A stretch of DNA of 64,000 nt from Tigriopus japonicus (Eukaryota; Arthropoda; Copepoda; Harpacticoida; Harpacticidae), in the NCBI GenBank assembly GCA_010645155.1, contig CM021321.1:1171986-1235985 (forward strand), written 5' to 3'. Under the pieces are notes generated by a model, which was not told the origin of the DNA, made no database searches, and was given only the letters and a program-made list of their open reading frames with translations. Below are positions 49,786 to 60,733 of this stretch, piece by piece; within the stretch, counting starts at the first letter, position 1, and the number at the start of each line of letters is the position of its first letter. The translations under genes were made by a program, and so were the position numbers.

Positions 49786-51551
49786 ATGAAAATTTGGATT
49801 GTTTTTGTGTTTCATTTCACCACACTCTTTGTGGTGGGGGTGAAATCCCAAATTCCTCCCAGGTCCCGAATTGATGGCAAAATTTTGGTCCCCACTCATG
49901 AAAATGATATTTTCAAGTGTGATCAAAGCAATGAAAACCCAAAAATGGTTATCTGTACTTGCACTCGCTCGGATCAGGTGACGTTAAAAACAAATTTGTA
50001 AATGATTGTGTGGCTAAAATATGGACCCTCGAAACATTTCAGATTGTAAATCTCACTCCCAAAAATCAATACCGTGGGACAATCCTGAATGCCTACACCC
50101 ATAACATAACTGAAGATCTGAGTTTCATCCGTTGCTCACTCAAAATTAATCCCTTCTTTTTCGAAGCCCTTGGATTCCCATTAACACTCCTGGAGATCTC
50201 TGGTTCAACCTCTCTGCATTTGATGGAAAATTCTCTTAATTTTTCCAATCAAACCCAGCCCATCGAGATCCGACTTCAAATCATCGGGGAACCCATGAGA
50301 CTGACTTCAAATATTTTTGGAGGCAACATTTGGAACATCAAGTTTATCCATTGCCGTTTAGAAGAATTCTCCTCGGAAGTCTTCAAAAGCCATACAATGA
50401 GATCGGACCTCCGGATTTTAATTCGTAATTCGACTATTCACTCTCATTTCTACAGCCAGAACGATACGAACTCAGCCCTGAGCTTGGTGGAATTGAAGGG
50501 CCTAGTCTTGATTGACGTGACTGTGTCCAGTTCTGGAGCCAGATTTCTCAACCTCCGCTTGGAACAAATGTTTGTCATGCGTTCCAAAATGGTCTTGGAC
50601 CAAGATGGGGCAATTGTGGTTTGGGGGGCTAATCTGATCAGGTTTGAAGAAACGGTCATCGACATGCGACGTGGTGCATTTCATCTAGAAGTGGATGGCT
50701 TGGAATTGGACAAAGTTGTGTTCCAATATCCCACTGAAACTTTCAAATTTGCCCATGGGCGCAATGAGAACTCTACCTTGAGCTTGACGGACATTTACTT
50801 GTTCAAACCCTCGTTGGGAGCTTTAACGAACACGTTCAAGACAGTCAATGTGAAGAATGTAACAACCAGTGAGTGCGAGTGCTCGCTTTTAGATCTCATT
50901 GTCCGTGAAAAGAGTCTTTTTATGACAAGGATATACTCAGAACCAGTGGACACGGACATGCTCAAGGCCAAACTAAGAAATGAGACCTTTTGTGGCGACC
51001 CCAAAACCGAAGAACTCCAATTACTTGAAACCTTTTGCAAACTAAACGCCACGCCCAGGTATGGATGGGTGATAGCATTACTCGTTGTGGGATTCCTCAT
51101 GGCTCTTCTTGTCATCGCCGGTCTCTTCTACCAATGGCATCGCAAAATCATCAACCAATACAGAGTGCTTCGCTACATGTCATTTGTGCCTCGAAGTGCC
51201 GAACACGTGACCACAGTGAGGTTCAATGACAGCTTGCAAATAATTCCGAGACCTCCTAGTGTGTTTTACATAGATGCCAATTACCGAGGATCGCTCTTTG
51301 GATCAGAGCCCGATCTGGTACGGGGTGTGCGAGACTCGATCCGAAACTCATTGAAATCAAATACAGATGTGGAACCAAAACAGCGATCGAAATTTAGTGA
51401 AGAGCTGGATCAATTGGAAAAGACCAGTCTAGCCATTATCAAGGAGCTGGATGACGATGCTGAAGCAACAATGGTCGAAATCGACCTCAGGGAGGATGAC
51501 GCTATGATGACTCCAACAGGAAGTGTGGTAGTTCGAGAAGACAATCATTAA
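49786..51551 (+). CDS. Orphan type I membrane protein
   Basis: Two exons, 49786-49977 and 50043-51551, around a 65-base intron, phase 0; 566 residues. A signal peptide (about 1-21) precedes an extracellular region of about 380 residues with many N-glycosylation sequons. Its repeated short hydrophobic strands (of the LVELKGLVLIDVT kind) suggest a beta-helix or irregular leucine-rich fold. A Cys-rich cap (CECSLLDL... ETFC... TFCKL) closes it before one transmembrane helix (about 405-429) and a charged cytoplasmic tail of about 137 residues. I do not recognise a family. The Cys pattern before the membrane resembles the C-terminal cap of leucine-rich-repeat receptors, so a cell-surface adhesion or receptor role is a guess. 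It converges with the SmydA-type gene, the two stop codons being 32 bases apart. Confidence 0.72.
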
Positions 51552-51583
51552 CAATTGTATGTATATTTCATTCTTATAAAGAA

Positions 51584-54500
51584 TTATTTGTCAATTTCCG
51601 TTTTGTCATTTCCATCGCCAAAGTCTTCCATGCACTTGATTGCCGTTTTCATATTACGAATGGCTTCAGCAGTGGTCTTTAAGAATTCTGCTTTATCAAT
51701 CTCAGTGCTCTTGAATCTTAGCTTGGCTAACGTGATTCTGGGCACATGAAGCTGTCGCAAGATTCGACCTTTTGACAGGGAAAACCCTGGCTCCAAGATC
51801 TCCACCACCTTTAAAAGATCGCTTCCCAATGCAATTTGCTTCTCGAGCTTTTTGCGAAACTCTCTCTCATCTTCTGGATCTGGCAGAAGACTGAAAACAT
51901 CCAACAGTCGCTTTTTCAGCTTGAGAATCAGGTAATGATTAGGATGGAGAATTTTCAGCCAGGCCTCGAGCTTCTCTTCCACCAGGATGGGATCAATTGA
52001 TTTGAATTCCTCGGCTTCATCTTCAAGGGCCTTGGTGAGGCCAAAAACAGTGAGTCCATTGATCTTGTAGCCACACTTGTCGCAAATGTGATGGCTAAAG
52101 TATTCCAAAGGATCTGAGGGCAAAAGATAACCGGGTCGATCGGATTTTGGAATCCCATTTCGTGATTTCAAGTCACATTCTTCCTTCTTTTTCTTCTCCA
52201 TTAATGCTGCAAAAAGCAAGGCCAACGAGGGGGGTGCCGAAGACTTTTTGTCCTCGTTTTCCGTCTCGTGTTCTTTACTTGATCCATTCTCATTTGTTCC
52301 TTGAGTAATTGGGCTTTTATCTTTGTTACATTTGGGACACACGGTAATCCCGATGAACGATCCCAATTCGGTCGGATCTCGGCATCTTGCGCAACAGCAA
52401 TCGAAATTCCAGTTATTCTTGATTTTGAAGCGACGTCGAATACTCCCTATCATAGATGGCAAATAACGAGTGGTGATCTCTTCCCCTTTGAGAATATCCT
52501 CTTGAGCTCGAAGGACTAATTTGCGATCCCTATGGATTTGAAACCTAGAGTTACATACGCACCTGAAACAAACAAACAAAGCATCTAATAATTTGCATGT
52601 AAAAACAGTTAAGCAGCGATTAGTTACTCTTATTTTTTGCTCCAATTCCAAAATAAGTAAAAGGCCGGCCCCAAACTTACGGCAATTCATGCAAGCTATA
52701 AAAGTGGACTATTGCTGCACGGTCGTTTCAGTTTCGGTTCAATGCAGTTCTTTACGGGATGGAGTTCCTATTCTCTCGCCTCGTAAAGTCGCCAGGCTTC
52801 CTATTAAGATTCCTGGTGTGTTTTGCCCAGAAAATGGAGACGCAAGAGACGTCTTAAAAACGACAAAAAATCGAGCAAAAGAGCGCGCAAAGTCCCCTGA
52901 ACATGAGGTATTGCCACCTTAGCAATTTGGGACAGGGTCTATCTGTTCCCTATCTCGTCGTCGCCTCGGCCACAGCCCTCATGAGGAGGAGGACAAAACC
53001 TGATTGAGTGGGTGACTTGGAAGAGAAATAATGGCCCACATGAACATGCAAGGGCAATGCGACAGGCGCAAAACAATTAATTATTACTAATCAGTTTCTA
53101 AAATCTTGTGTGTCATCCGAGTGCAAGATTATTGGATGTGCGTTGAGAGATTTCCAGAAAAAGGGACATGTTGAAAGAAAACACCTGAAAATTCCTCATG
53201 CTCATTTGGACTCCGAAACGGTCATGCTAACTCTTTTTAGGAGAAAGTTCCGTACTTTTGCGAGTGTCTCATTTTTGGGCGAGAGTCCACTGAGCTCGAA
53301 AGAGCTCGAAATTCGATAAACGAATGGAAATAGCTTAGCAGAACGGGACGCATAATGGTGTGGGGTCCATTCTTACCCATGCGAAATGAACGAAAATGTT
53401 GGGTAAAGGCCATGACCTTGGTTGGCACCTTGATTGACACCATTTGTTAGGAAAATGCCAGCGGCACGATAAAGCTCTTCTGTAGTGTATTTGGACAGTT
53501 TACATCGCTTTTGAATGATTTCTTCCGCCATAGTCTGGAATTTGATCCAACACATTAATTTAGACAAGATACCAAACTCTTTCATAATAAAGGACTCACT
53601 TTCCACAAAACCTTATCAGCTTCGTTCCAATCCTCAACGTGATCCATCAAGAGATTCACTCGTTCCCAAGTTTCAGGATGAGACTCCCTCAAGGCCAAGA
53701 TCCTCAAAGGAATGACAGCCGAAAATTCCTCACATGGACCGCTGAAGTCAGGAAGATCATCTAGGTTAGCAAACACTGGACATTCAATGGCGTGGTTTGG
53801 CCCCTGAGAACCTGCAATTGAATATTAACGTACTTTTCTCAGTTTGCTCAAAACAACCGATTTTGATGTCTAGTCTAGGATAGAACAGAATTCACGGCAA
53901 AGGGAGTACTTGTTATACACAGATTTTGATTTTATTTAAACTCAATAACGGGAAACTTAACAATGTAATGCTTTTTTGACATTATTCTTGGCATCTGGAA
54001 TAACGTTCTTGGCAAACGGTTTGGTCTTTAGCCGATTGGCCTAATCGGAAAGCAAGGTCGTAAGGAGCTTTGGCTGATACAACAGAAATGGGTTGTTCGG
54101 GACCGAAAACCACCAGTAAGGCCACTTCTTGCGGGGAAAGTCCAGCTTGATCCTTGGTGCCCATTAAACAGACCTTCAGTTTGGCACAATCATTCACATC
54201 ATTCGCCTCCAGACTTTTGAACACGGGTTCCAAATTAATGGTAACAAGTTCCTCTTGAGCGGCCTTGATTTCCTCCTCAACGGATCGTCCTTGACGTCTC
54301 TTTTTGTGGCCATAACCAGTGCTTGGAGCCTTGTATGAAGAGCTATGATGAGGTGTTGAGTAGCTGGGAGAACTGGGAGACGAATATCCAGAGGATACAG
54401 GATAGTAACCTTCATTTTCATCCTCTTCAGGTCTATTCAAGGACTTGGCCAAAAGAGCGCCCACGGCCAAACCTTTGAAAAACGAACGATTTTTAGTATA

Positions 54501-57500
54501 CACAGCAAAAGCTTTTGCTTAGGGAAGGGCTTACCAGCGCCTAAAGCTCCTAGACCGCCTAATACGGCGGCAGCCGTGCCCGTTGTGGCCGTTAAAGTTG
54601 GAACGGTGAAGGTCAAGGCGCCATTAGCTGCGGTTGTGGTTAAAAATATCCCGTCCACCCAACACACACCCAACGATATCACAATCAGACAGATGTAGTG
54701 TTGAGGATGCATGGCGGATTTTTGCCGACAAACAAAAAGACTATTAAACACTTTGAATGTTGTTGAAAGTGAACTGATGGCGATTTGAGTGAGTGTATTG
54801 AATTTATACATCTTCAGTTGGTCTTCCTGCCTTCCCGAAAATTGTTGCTTGTGGCCTGCTAGGTGATTTAATTTCATGTCCGGCGGTGATTCTAAAGCAT
54901 CCCCTTTGTGCGTTTTTTAAGTTTTCGCAGGGAAATGTTGCCGTTTTTCTGCCACAATTTCGAGGATTTCAACCGTTGCTGAAGAAAGAGTAGTAGGATA
55001 CCATGAAGAGCGCAAAACTCGTGTGGTTTGACGCAATTGACGCTACGCTCGACACCGTTCGAAAAGACAGTACAACCAATGTTGTACAAAATTGGCCATA
55101 AATTACTCTTTCGGAAGAAACAACAACACCTTTTAACAAAACAACTACCGGGTTCCAAAATTTAGGAACCATGAGGTACGCAGAGCATTGGTATGTTTGG
55201 TCAAATTTGTTGGAAGTGGATGCATGAATAATTTTCTCCGGTAGTGCTCTTTAAGAGCTTATGGAAATTCCATGAAAGTCTCGCAAGTCTGAAATGACTG
55301 CGAGAAATGCTCTAGGGAGATGATGAGATCCATGGAATTCATGTTCGTTTTGCAAAAACAATAACTAAGATTTGTTCCAACTCAACCGTTCGATCGGCAT
55401 TGCAATTCATTTTACAACGTCGATAAGCAAAAAGTCTGAAGCAAAATTGAAACATGTAAGACTCCACAAAGCATTCATTGGTTTTGCGGTGATTACTGGA
55501 CATGAACAAACATTGGAGTACCAAAACTTGGAAATGCAATTCTTCTTGGTTTTGCTTGCCGCTTATCATCAATTATGTTTTTATTTCAATGCGACAATTC
55601 CTGCTTTCATGTGATTCCGTTGCGATTAAACAGGCGCACTCTTTCCAAATCCCATGCCTCCCATTTATTCTAGGTACTTTTTTTCAATAAATATCAAAAT
55701 TCTCGTAAGCATCTTAGATGTGAACTATTCACGAGGGAGTGGAAAAAATATTGGTGTTTACTTGGTTATAGATTAGTACCTTTACCTCAGAATCGCCATT
55801 TACTGTACATCACCTGTCGATGCACGAGACTCTCAAGAAAGTAATTGACAAGCAAGCAAGTGCTAGTTGAAGAGTTTTTTCGGAACGAACGAAGTAGACA
55901 AGCTAGTAAAGTATGAAAGTATGAGAAGAAGCTCTCATCGACGTGTTTACAATTTGTGGCAAAGAAAGTTAGAAAGAGGCGGAAATGGGAAAATAATGAT
56001 GAGATCCAACCCACATTGACAGAGATCCATTTTTGGACCTCTAACTCACTTTCAAAACTAAAATGAGCGTTCAAAGGGCGTCATTGGAAACTGACATATT
56101 CCATTTTTCTTTGTCTCATGGGGTATGGTCATGTACTTACTTCACCGGTCCATATGTTCCTTCAAAGTTCTTGTTCCAGAAGATTGGAACGTGCTTATCG
56201 ATTTCGGGGCATTCTTGGGTGTTTATCTTAGCTACCGAGAGGCAAACAAGGGCATGCATTTACCTTTAGAGAGACATATGACAGAAACGTCTTATTGAAT
56301 TTCACCGGCGTTAAATCTCTTTTCAGGAGACTTTTCAAGGAACAAAAGCTCCACTTCGTTAAAAGCGAAATCAAATGCTTGGCTAGCGTGAAGTTAAATT
56401 CAGAGCAGCCATCCAAGTCGAACAAGTTTGAAAAAAAAAATGATGACAAAACGGACAAGAAGCATCTATCTGTTTTTGAAAATCGTATTAGTGTTTCCTG
56501 AGCCATTAATACTGGTCGTGCAGATCAAAATCTAATAGACCACCGTTTCCTCGTTGCATTATCCGTGAGATTCTTGCGAGTTATCCTTTCGGCACAAGTA
56601 TGAAAAAACTGCAGTCTGTTATTTTCACACCACTCCTTCTTGCATTCAGTTTAGCCATGGCACAAAATGACAGTCCATAATTGCATTAAATGCATTCACA
56701 GTGCAATTTACATTAGTGAGCGTCTTGTTAATACGATACTCAGCACCCAGAGTTTCAAACACTGGGTGCTGGGTTGGTACTGTACTTAACTATAGAAAAA
56801 CTGTGTTTTTCTATAGTTAAGTACAGTATAGCTTCAAAAACTGGTTTCAGAGTATTTTCTTCCGTACACGACATTAATTCTATAGATGTGGGTAACATAT
56901 GAATGGTAAGTCAATGTCAATCTCCCTAGGTGGTTTCGCATTAAAAAAAGATTTTTGGGAGCATTAGGATGTAAAGTCAGAGTGTAAATAGTCATAAGAG
57001 TTAAAATGAACTTTTTTGCGTTTGATCTCGGGCAACGATATTGGCTTTGGAAACGCATAGGGGTATTTCCCGTACCAAATCGATTTCTGGCTTTAAAATC
57101 CTATCAGCAATACCTCCAATTGCTCCAAAAGTACTACAACAGGTTGGCTAAAAGTTCGAAGGCTCATCACGAAAAGACTAAATTATACGGTACCTGAACG
57201 TATTACTAGTAGGTTAATAGATCTTGTTGTCCTGTAACTCTCTTTATTGCTAAAAGATTATCATAAAGCTGAAATATGTGGCACTACAATTAGAGAAGGC
57301 ACTTGTGACAAAAGTGTACTGTACATGTTTCCTTGGATACATACGCATGGTGGTGCTTAATTCGTATTTAAATCAACTTTCCTTCCCAATGCCCTCAACA
57401 ACGTATTACGTTTGCTTAATTTATCTAACCTATTTTTTACTGCAATACAAGATTTCTTTTGTGAGATTGTTCATATCATTCAACCACTTGCAAAATATGA

Positions 57501-58034
57501 TGCTCTGTTCAGTCGAAATGTTTGTGACATGCAATTGGCCTAATCTCCTTGATTTTACTTTAAGCAAAAGCAAACGAACACGGAAGCCAGAAGTTTTGTT
57601 GTTGGCAAATCAAGAGTTTGTCCGATCACATTGGCCTATTACACACTAATGACAGAAAATCTAGTGTTTCTGCACACCTACTACGTACATACGACATCAC
57701 ACGTCGGAAAATGGCATTTCGGACAACGGTATCCACTTTTGACTGGCTTCAAACACTCCAGACAAGATGGAAAGGGTTGCTTCCGAGGCCGATTAGGACC
57801 ATTCATAACTGCATCTTCGACCAAGATGATCTCACCAGCCTTAATGTCCTCACTAGCTAGCATGTGGTTCCCCACGCCCTCTTTCCAAGCGATGCGGAAC
57901 TTTCTACACACGCCATTGGAACGGTGAACTTGTAGATGGGATTCACAACAGAAATGCAATTTGGAATCAGAGCAATGTTCACATTTTTCTAAGGTAGGAG
58001 TCTGGCACAGGAAGCACTTGGATTGGTCGGTCAT
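51584..58034 (-). CDS. SmydA-type SET/MYND protein (arthropod-specific SMYD family)
   Basis: Exons 58034-57689, 53811-53600, 53534-53377 and 52562-51584 join in phase for about 564 residues. Exon 1 holds a MYND zinc finger (CFLCQTPTLEKCEHC onward) and the start of the split SET domain (GNHMLASEDIKAGEIIL). The following exons hold the HAIEC motif and the rest of SET. The post-SET cysteine cluster (FDCCCARCRDPTELG, CPKC) is typical of insect SmydA-8-like proteins. The family is related to lysine methyltransferases, but activity of the arthropod-specific branch is not firmly established. The core NHSC box of SET reads SHGC here, across an exon junction. A second MYND exon with the same donor phase lies upstream at 59905-60232. 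A separate small gene lies inside intron 1. Confidence 0.82.
53931..53936 (-). promoter_or_regulatory. Polyadenylation signal of the nested secreted-protein gene
   Basis: AATAAA on the minus strand 46 bases after the stop codon at 53982. Confidence 0.65.
53982..54712 (-). CDS. Small secreted protein nested in the SmydA intron
   Basis: Two exons, 54712-54535 and 54472-53982, joined within a glycine codon, give 222 residues. A signal peptide (about 1-21; CLIVISLGVCWVDG) is followed by a Thr/Ala/Gly-rich segment, a hydrophobic GLAVGALLAK stretch, a Ser/Tyr/Pro-rich linker (about 75-105), a dibasic KKRRQGR site that could be proprotein-cleaved, and a C-terminal domain of about 110 residues with four cysteines (DCAKLKVC and VCQERYSRC). 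I do not recognise the family; arthropod genomes have many secreted proteins of this plan. The gene is complete, with its own TATA/initiator promoter and polyadenylation signal, on the same strand as its host gene. Confidence 0.75.
54772..54808 (-). promoter_or_regulatory. TATA box and TCAGT initiator of the nested gene
   Basis: On the minus strand TATAAAT (54808-54802) is followed by TCAGTT (54777-54772). The initiator A lies 33 bases from the first T of the TATA box, the expected spacing, and the start codon is about 60 bases further on. Confidence 0.7.
56741..56771. repeat. Perfect 10-base stem hairpin
   Basis: CAGCACCCAG and its exact reverse complement CTGGGTGCTG flank an 11-base loop. 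Confidence 0.85.
56778..56828. repeat. Perfect 24-base stem hairpin with 3-base loop
   Basis: 56778-56801 is exactly repeated in reverse complement at 56805-56828 with only TGT between. The arm begins TACTGTACTTAACTATAG. It lies six bases after the hairpin at 56741-56771. Confidence 0.92.
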
Positions 58035-59904
58035 TTTGTCCAAAAGTAGTTATTATAGTGTGGAATGGAGCACTTTTTTGTAAGTATGTTCTCTTCTTAG
58101 TTATGTTATTGCAATGGGCTTGTGTACAGTTTCGAGTGCAAAGGAAGGTAAGCGGACTAGAGAAGCGGACTCTGTCCCAAATGAGACTGACATTGTTCAC
58201 GTCCGGATGAACGTGTTCCAAGCTTGTTCCAACAATCTAGCCGTTCAACGAGCATGCTCATTTTTCCGAAAGCTCCTTCAAAGCGTTTTACCTGCTTTTT
58301 GTCCCCGAGGATTCGCCCGACCTGGGACAAGTCTACTACGCTAATGAAACGTCAAGGGAACAAGAAGACTGTTTTGGCACTCTGTTCAGCCTTTTGTCAG
58401 ATTCCCTTCTTCTCAGCCTTCAAGTCTAAGAACTTGTTGTTGTCAACCACTAGATACCGACAATCTAATCCATCAAAGCAGAGGTCATATCAGAGTCAAT
58501 CTTTCTAATGAGCTTGCTATTATGTGCAAAGGTATATGCTTCAATATAATAGGCAACGGTAGGATAAAGTAGGGTGTAGATTTCTAACAAATCGGATTTA
58601 AGACCAACAGAGGCTTGTAGGTCGGTTGTTGCAGTGGTTTGGAAGTATAATGGAAAAATATCTTGAAACACACAAGAGGTTTATGAGACGGAGCAAAAAT
58701 AACCATGCTCGATCCAGTTTCGCTACGGTACAAAAGTTGCAATTGAAAAACGCGGCTTATGTAGCGAAACTTGACCAAGCATACTTCTTCTGTGTTTCTA
58801 GATATGCGTCCACTTTCCTTCCAAACTACCTCAACAACCGACCTTATACAATTAATCTTGATTGCAAGGTTTTATTTAAGTATTTCTTGAGACCCTTTCT
58901 GGGTTGTTGTTGATTAAAATGCTGTTTGCCAAGTTTGAAATCTTCTTTGCCAGATAAAGTTATAGTGTTATTTGTTACTTTTTCTGCTTTGTTTTTTGAG
59001 CCATTGCAGGATTTGAGCCCCAAACTAACGAAGATGCTATTTTTTGGTTTTGTTTAGGTTTTGAGGTATTTTTGTTTGCTTTTTTTCTTTCTTTTTGAGG
59101 ATGCCACATTTAAAATCACTACTCTGTAAAAACAACGTTATTTCAGCCACAAGGACAGAAAAAAAGAAAAAAAAATCAAGAACATCTTCGTGGCTAAAGT
59201 AGCCTTGAGTTATGCCAAAAATGCCACTCAAAAAGATAATTTGCACACATTTAATCACTTTGTCTTAGTTGGTCCTTTTTGTTTTGTACCTCAACAACCT
59301 TTGAGGATCCTTAATTGAATATGTCAAATTGGTGACAAAAGTGGCTTTGAAGTTTTTTTTATCATCTTTTCGGATTTGAAACCAATAAGATTCTTTGAGA
59401 TTCCAGCTTTTTAAAATTAAAAGCATTTTAAAACTTTAAAATTTGAAGGAAGGTCCCAGATTCACACGTGTAGATAAAAATCAATGAAGTAAAAGGAGAT
59501 TTAAGGAAATGAAGCTTTTGTTGATTGTTGATCAATTATTGTTGAAATTTGCCTCCAAAAAACATGGATCCTCGATTAAACCACCTTTCAATCCATCTTT
59601 TGCAGTAAATCCCGTTCTCAAGTTTCACGGTTCGTAAAGTGTTATTATTGCCACTCTTGTTTTTCTCGAAAAGCAAATAAATGCCAGATCAAAAACAATT
59701 CTCCAAAATACAATAAGTTGTTCGAACTCGAGCTGATGATCTTTATTAATCACAACGTGTACTTTAAGGTGATCAAAGGTAGTCTTTTAGAAGCCGGAAC
59801 GAAATGTTTTATATAAAGTGCTGAAAAGGGGAATTGTCAAAGACCGACGTACGTTTATTACTGTATTTTTCATTAAAAATTACAAAAAAACAGCTATAAC
59901 TTAC
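58035..59904. other. Interval between the two SmydA MYND exons
   Basis: AT-rich sequence with no further SET or MYND coding material that I can see. If the two exons belonged to two full tandem genes, the 3' exons of the upstream copy should lie here, and they do not. Confidence 0.55.
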
Positions 59905-60232
59905 ATTTGTCTCTACAGCATGGAAACTTGCATTTCGAGCATCTGTCCTGGGTAGGACACAAACACTCGAGGCAATTGGGCGCACTGCTGTTTTTGGGCC
60001 CAAAAATGGCTGGTCTTTCCTCCAGGATCACCTCTGTGGCCCTGATAAGTCTCGTTGCGACCATGATATTGCCTATAGCTGGTCTTGTCGTTATCTTGAA
60101 GGACTGGCATTGGTTTCCGCTTCCAAAATGAATTTGGAGATGCTGATCGCTGCAATAAAATATTTCCTGGCAATTGGAGCACTCTAACACGGACGGTTTT
60201 TGGCACAAGAAGCATAGTTGTCTAGAATCCAT
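59905..60232 (-). CDS. Second MYND first exon (alternative SmydA exon 1 or truncated duplicate)
   Basis: 109 codons from ATG at 60232 to a donor TGTAAGT-like junction at 59905/59904. It encodes a MYND finger (CFLCQKPSVLECSNCQ, FYCSDQHLQIH) and the start of a SET domain (IGNIMVATRLI), parallel along its length to the exon at 57689-58034 but clearly diverged. Both exons end after the first base of a cysteine codon, so both can splice in frame to the acceptor at 53811. With this exon the protein would be about 558 residues. No downstream SET exons of its own are visible. Confidence 0.75.
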
Positions 60233-60343
60233 TTTAGCTAATGAAATGGGTCAATTCCATACACAATACACGGAACAGCCTGCCCATGTACTCTGAGGAA
60301 ATTTTGGCAAGCATTCCCGATTGTGTTGTTTTCTTTTACACGG

Positions 60344-60513
60344 TAGAGCTGTGCATCGGATCCGACAAGTCCTCCTGTCCGATCCGAAATGAAATTTCAA
60401 AATCCGAATCCGAATTTCCCGTTTAAATCCGACCGAATCCGAATCCAAAAATTGGTGCATCAATCCGAACGAAATCCGAATCCGCTCGGATTCGGATCCG
60501 GTGCGCAGCTCTA
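60344..60513. mobile_element. hAT-type MITE, 170 bases
   Basis: The ends TAGAGCTGTGCATCGGATCCGA and TAGAGCTGCGCACCGGATCCGA (second read on the other strand) are inverted repeats. The flanks TTACACGG (60336-60343) and GTACACGG (60514-60521) are an 8-base target duplication with one mismatch. The interior is rich in TCCGAA units. Confidence 0.78.
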
Positions 60514-60733
60514 GTACACGGTGGGGCAGAGCCTCCTGTGAAATTGCATGAATGATGGTTTACACCACCCAAAAGCCCACGACTTCAGGATTTAGAATAT
60601 CTAAATATAAAAAATAGTGCCATTCATCGTGTTTGGGAATTTCCATAGGAACTTGATATGATTTTTTCAGTTCCGCGCGTAATGTTTTAGGGCTAACCAC
60701 AAAACCTCGTTTTAGAAAGACCTAGAACTGTTA

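Larger units (their letters stand above)
54809..57688. other. Rest of SmydA intron 1
   Basis: No coding exon recognised. Open frames of 60-120 codons show no motif. The notable content is two adjacent perfect hairpins at 56741-56828. Confidence 0.5.

Noticed and set aside
57278..57649. 123-codon plus-strand open frame with hydrophobic stretches
   Set aside because: AT-rich intronic sequence, opposite to the host gene, no recognisable domain or promoter.
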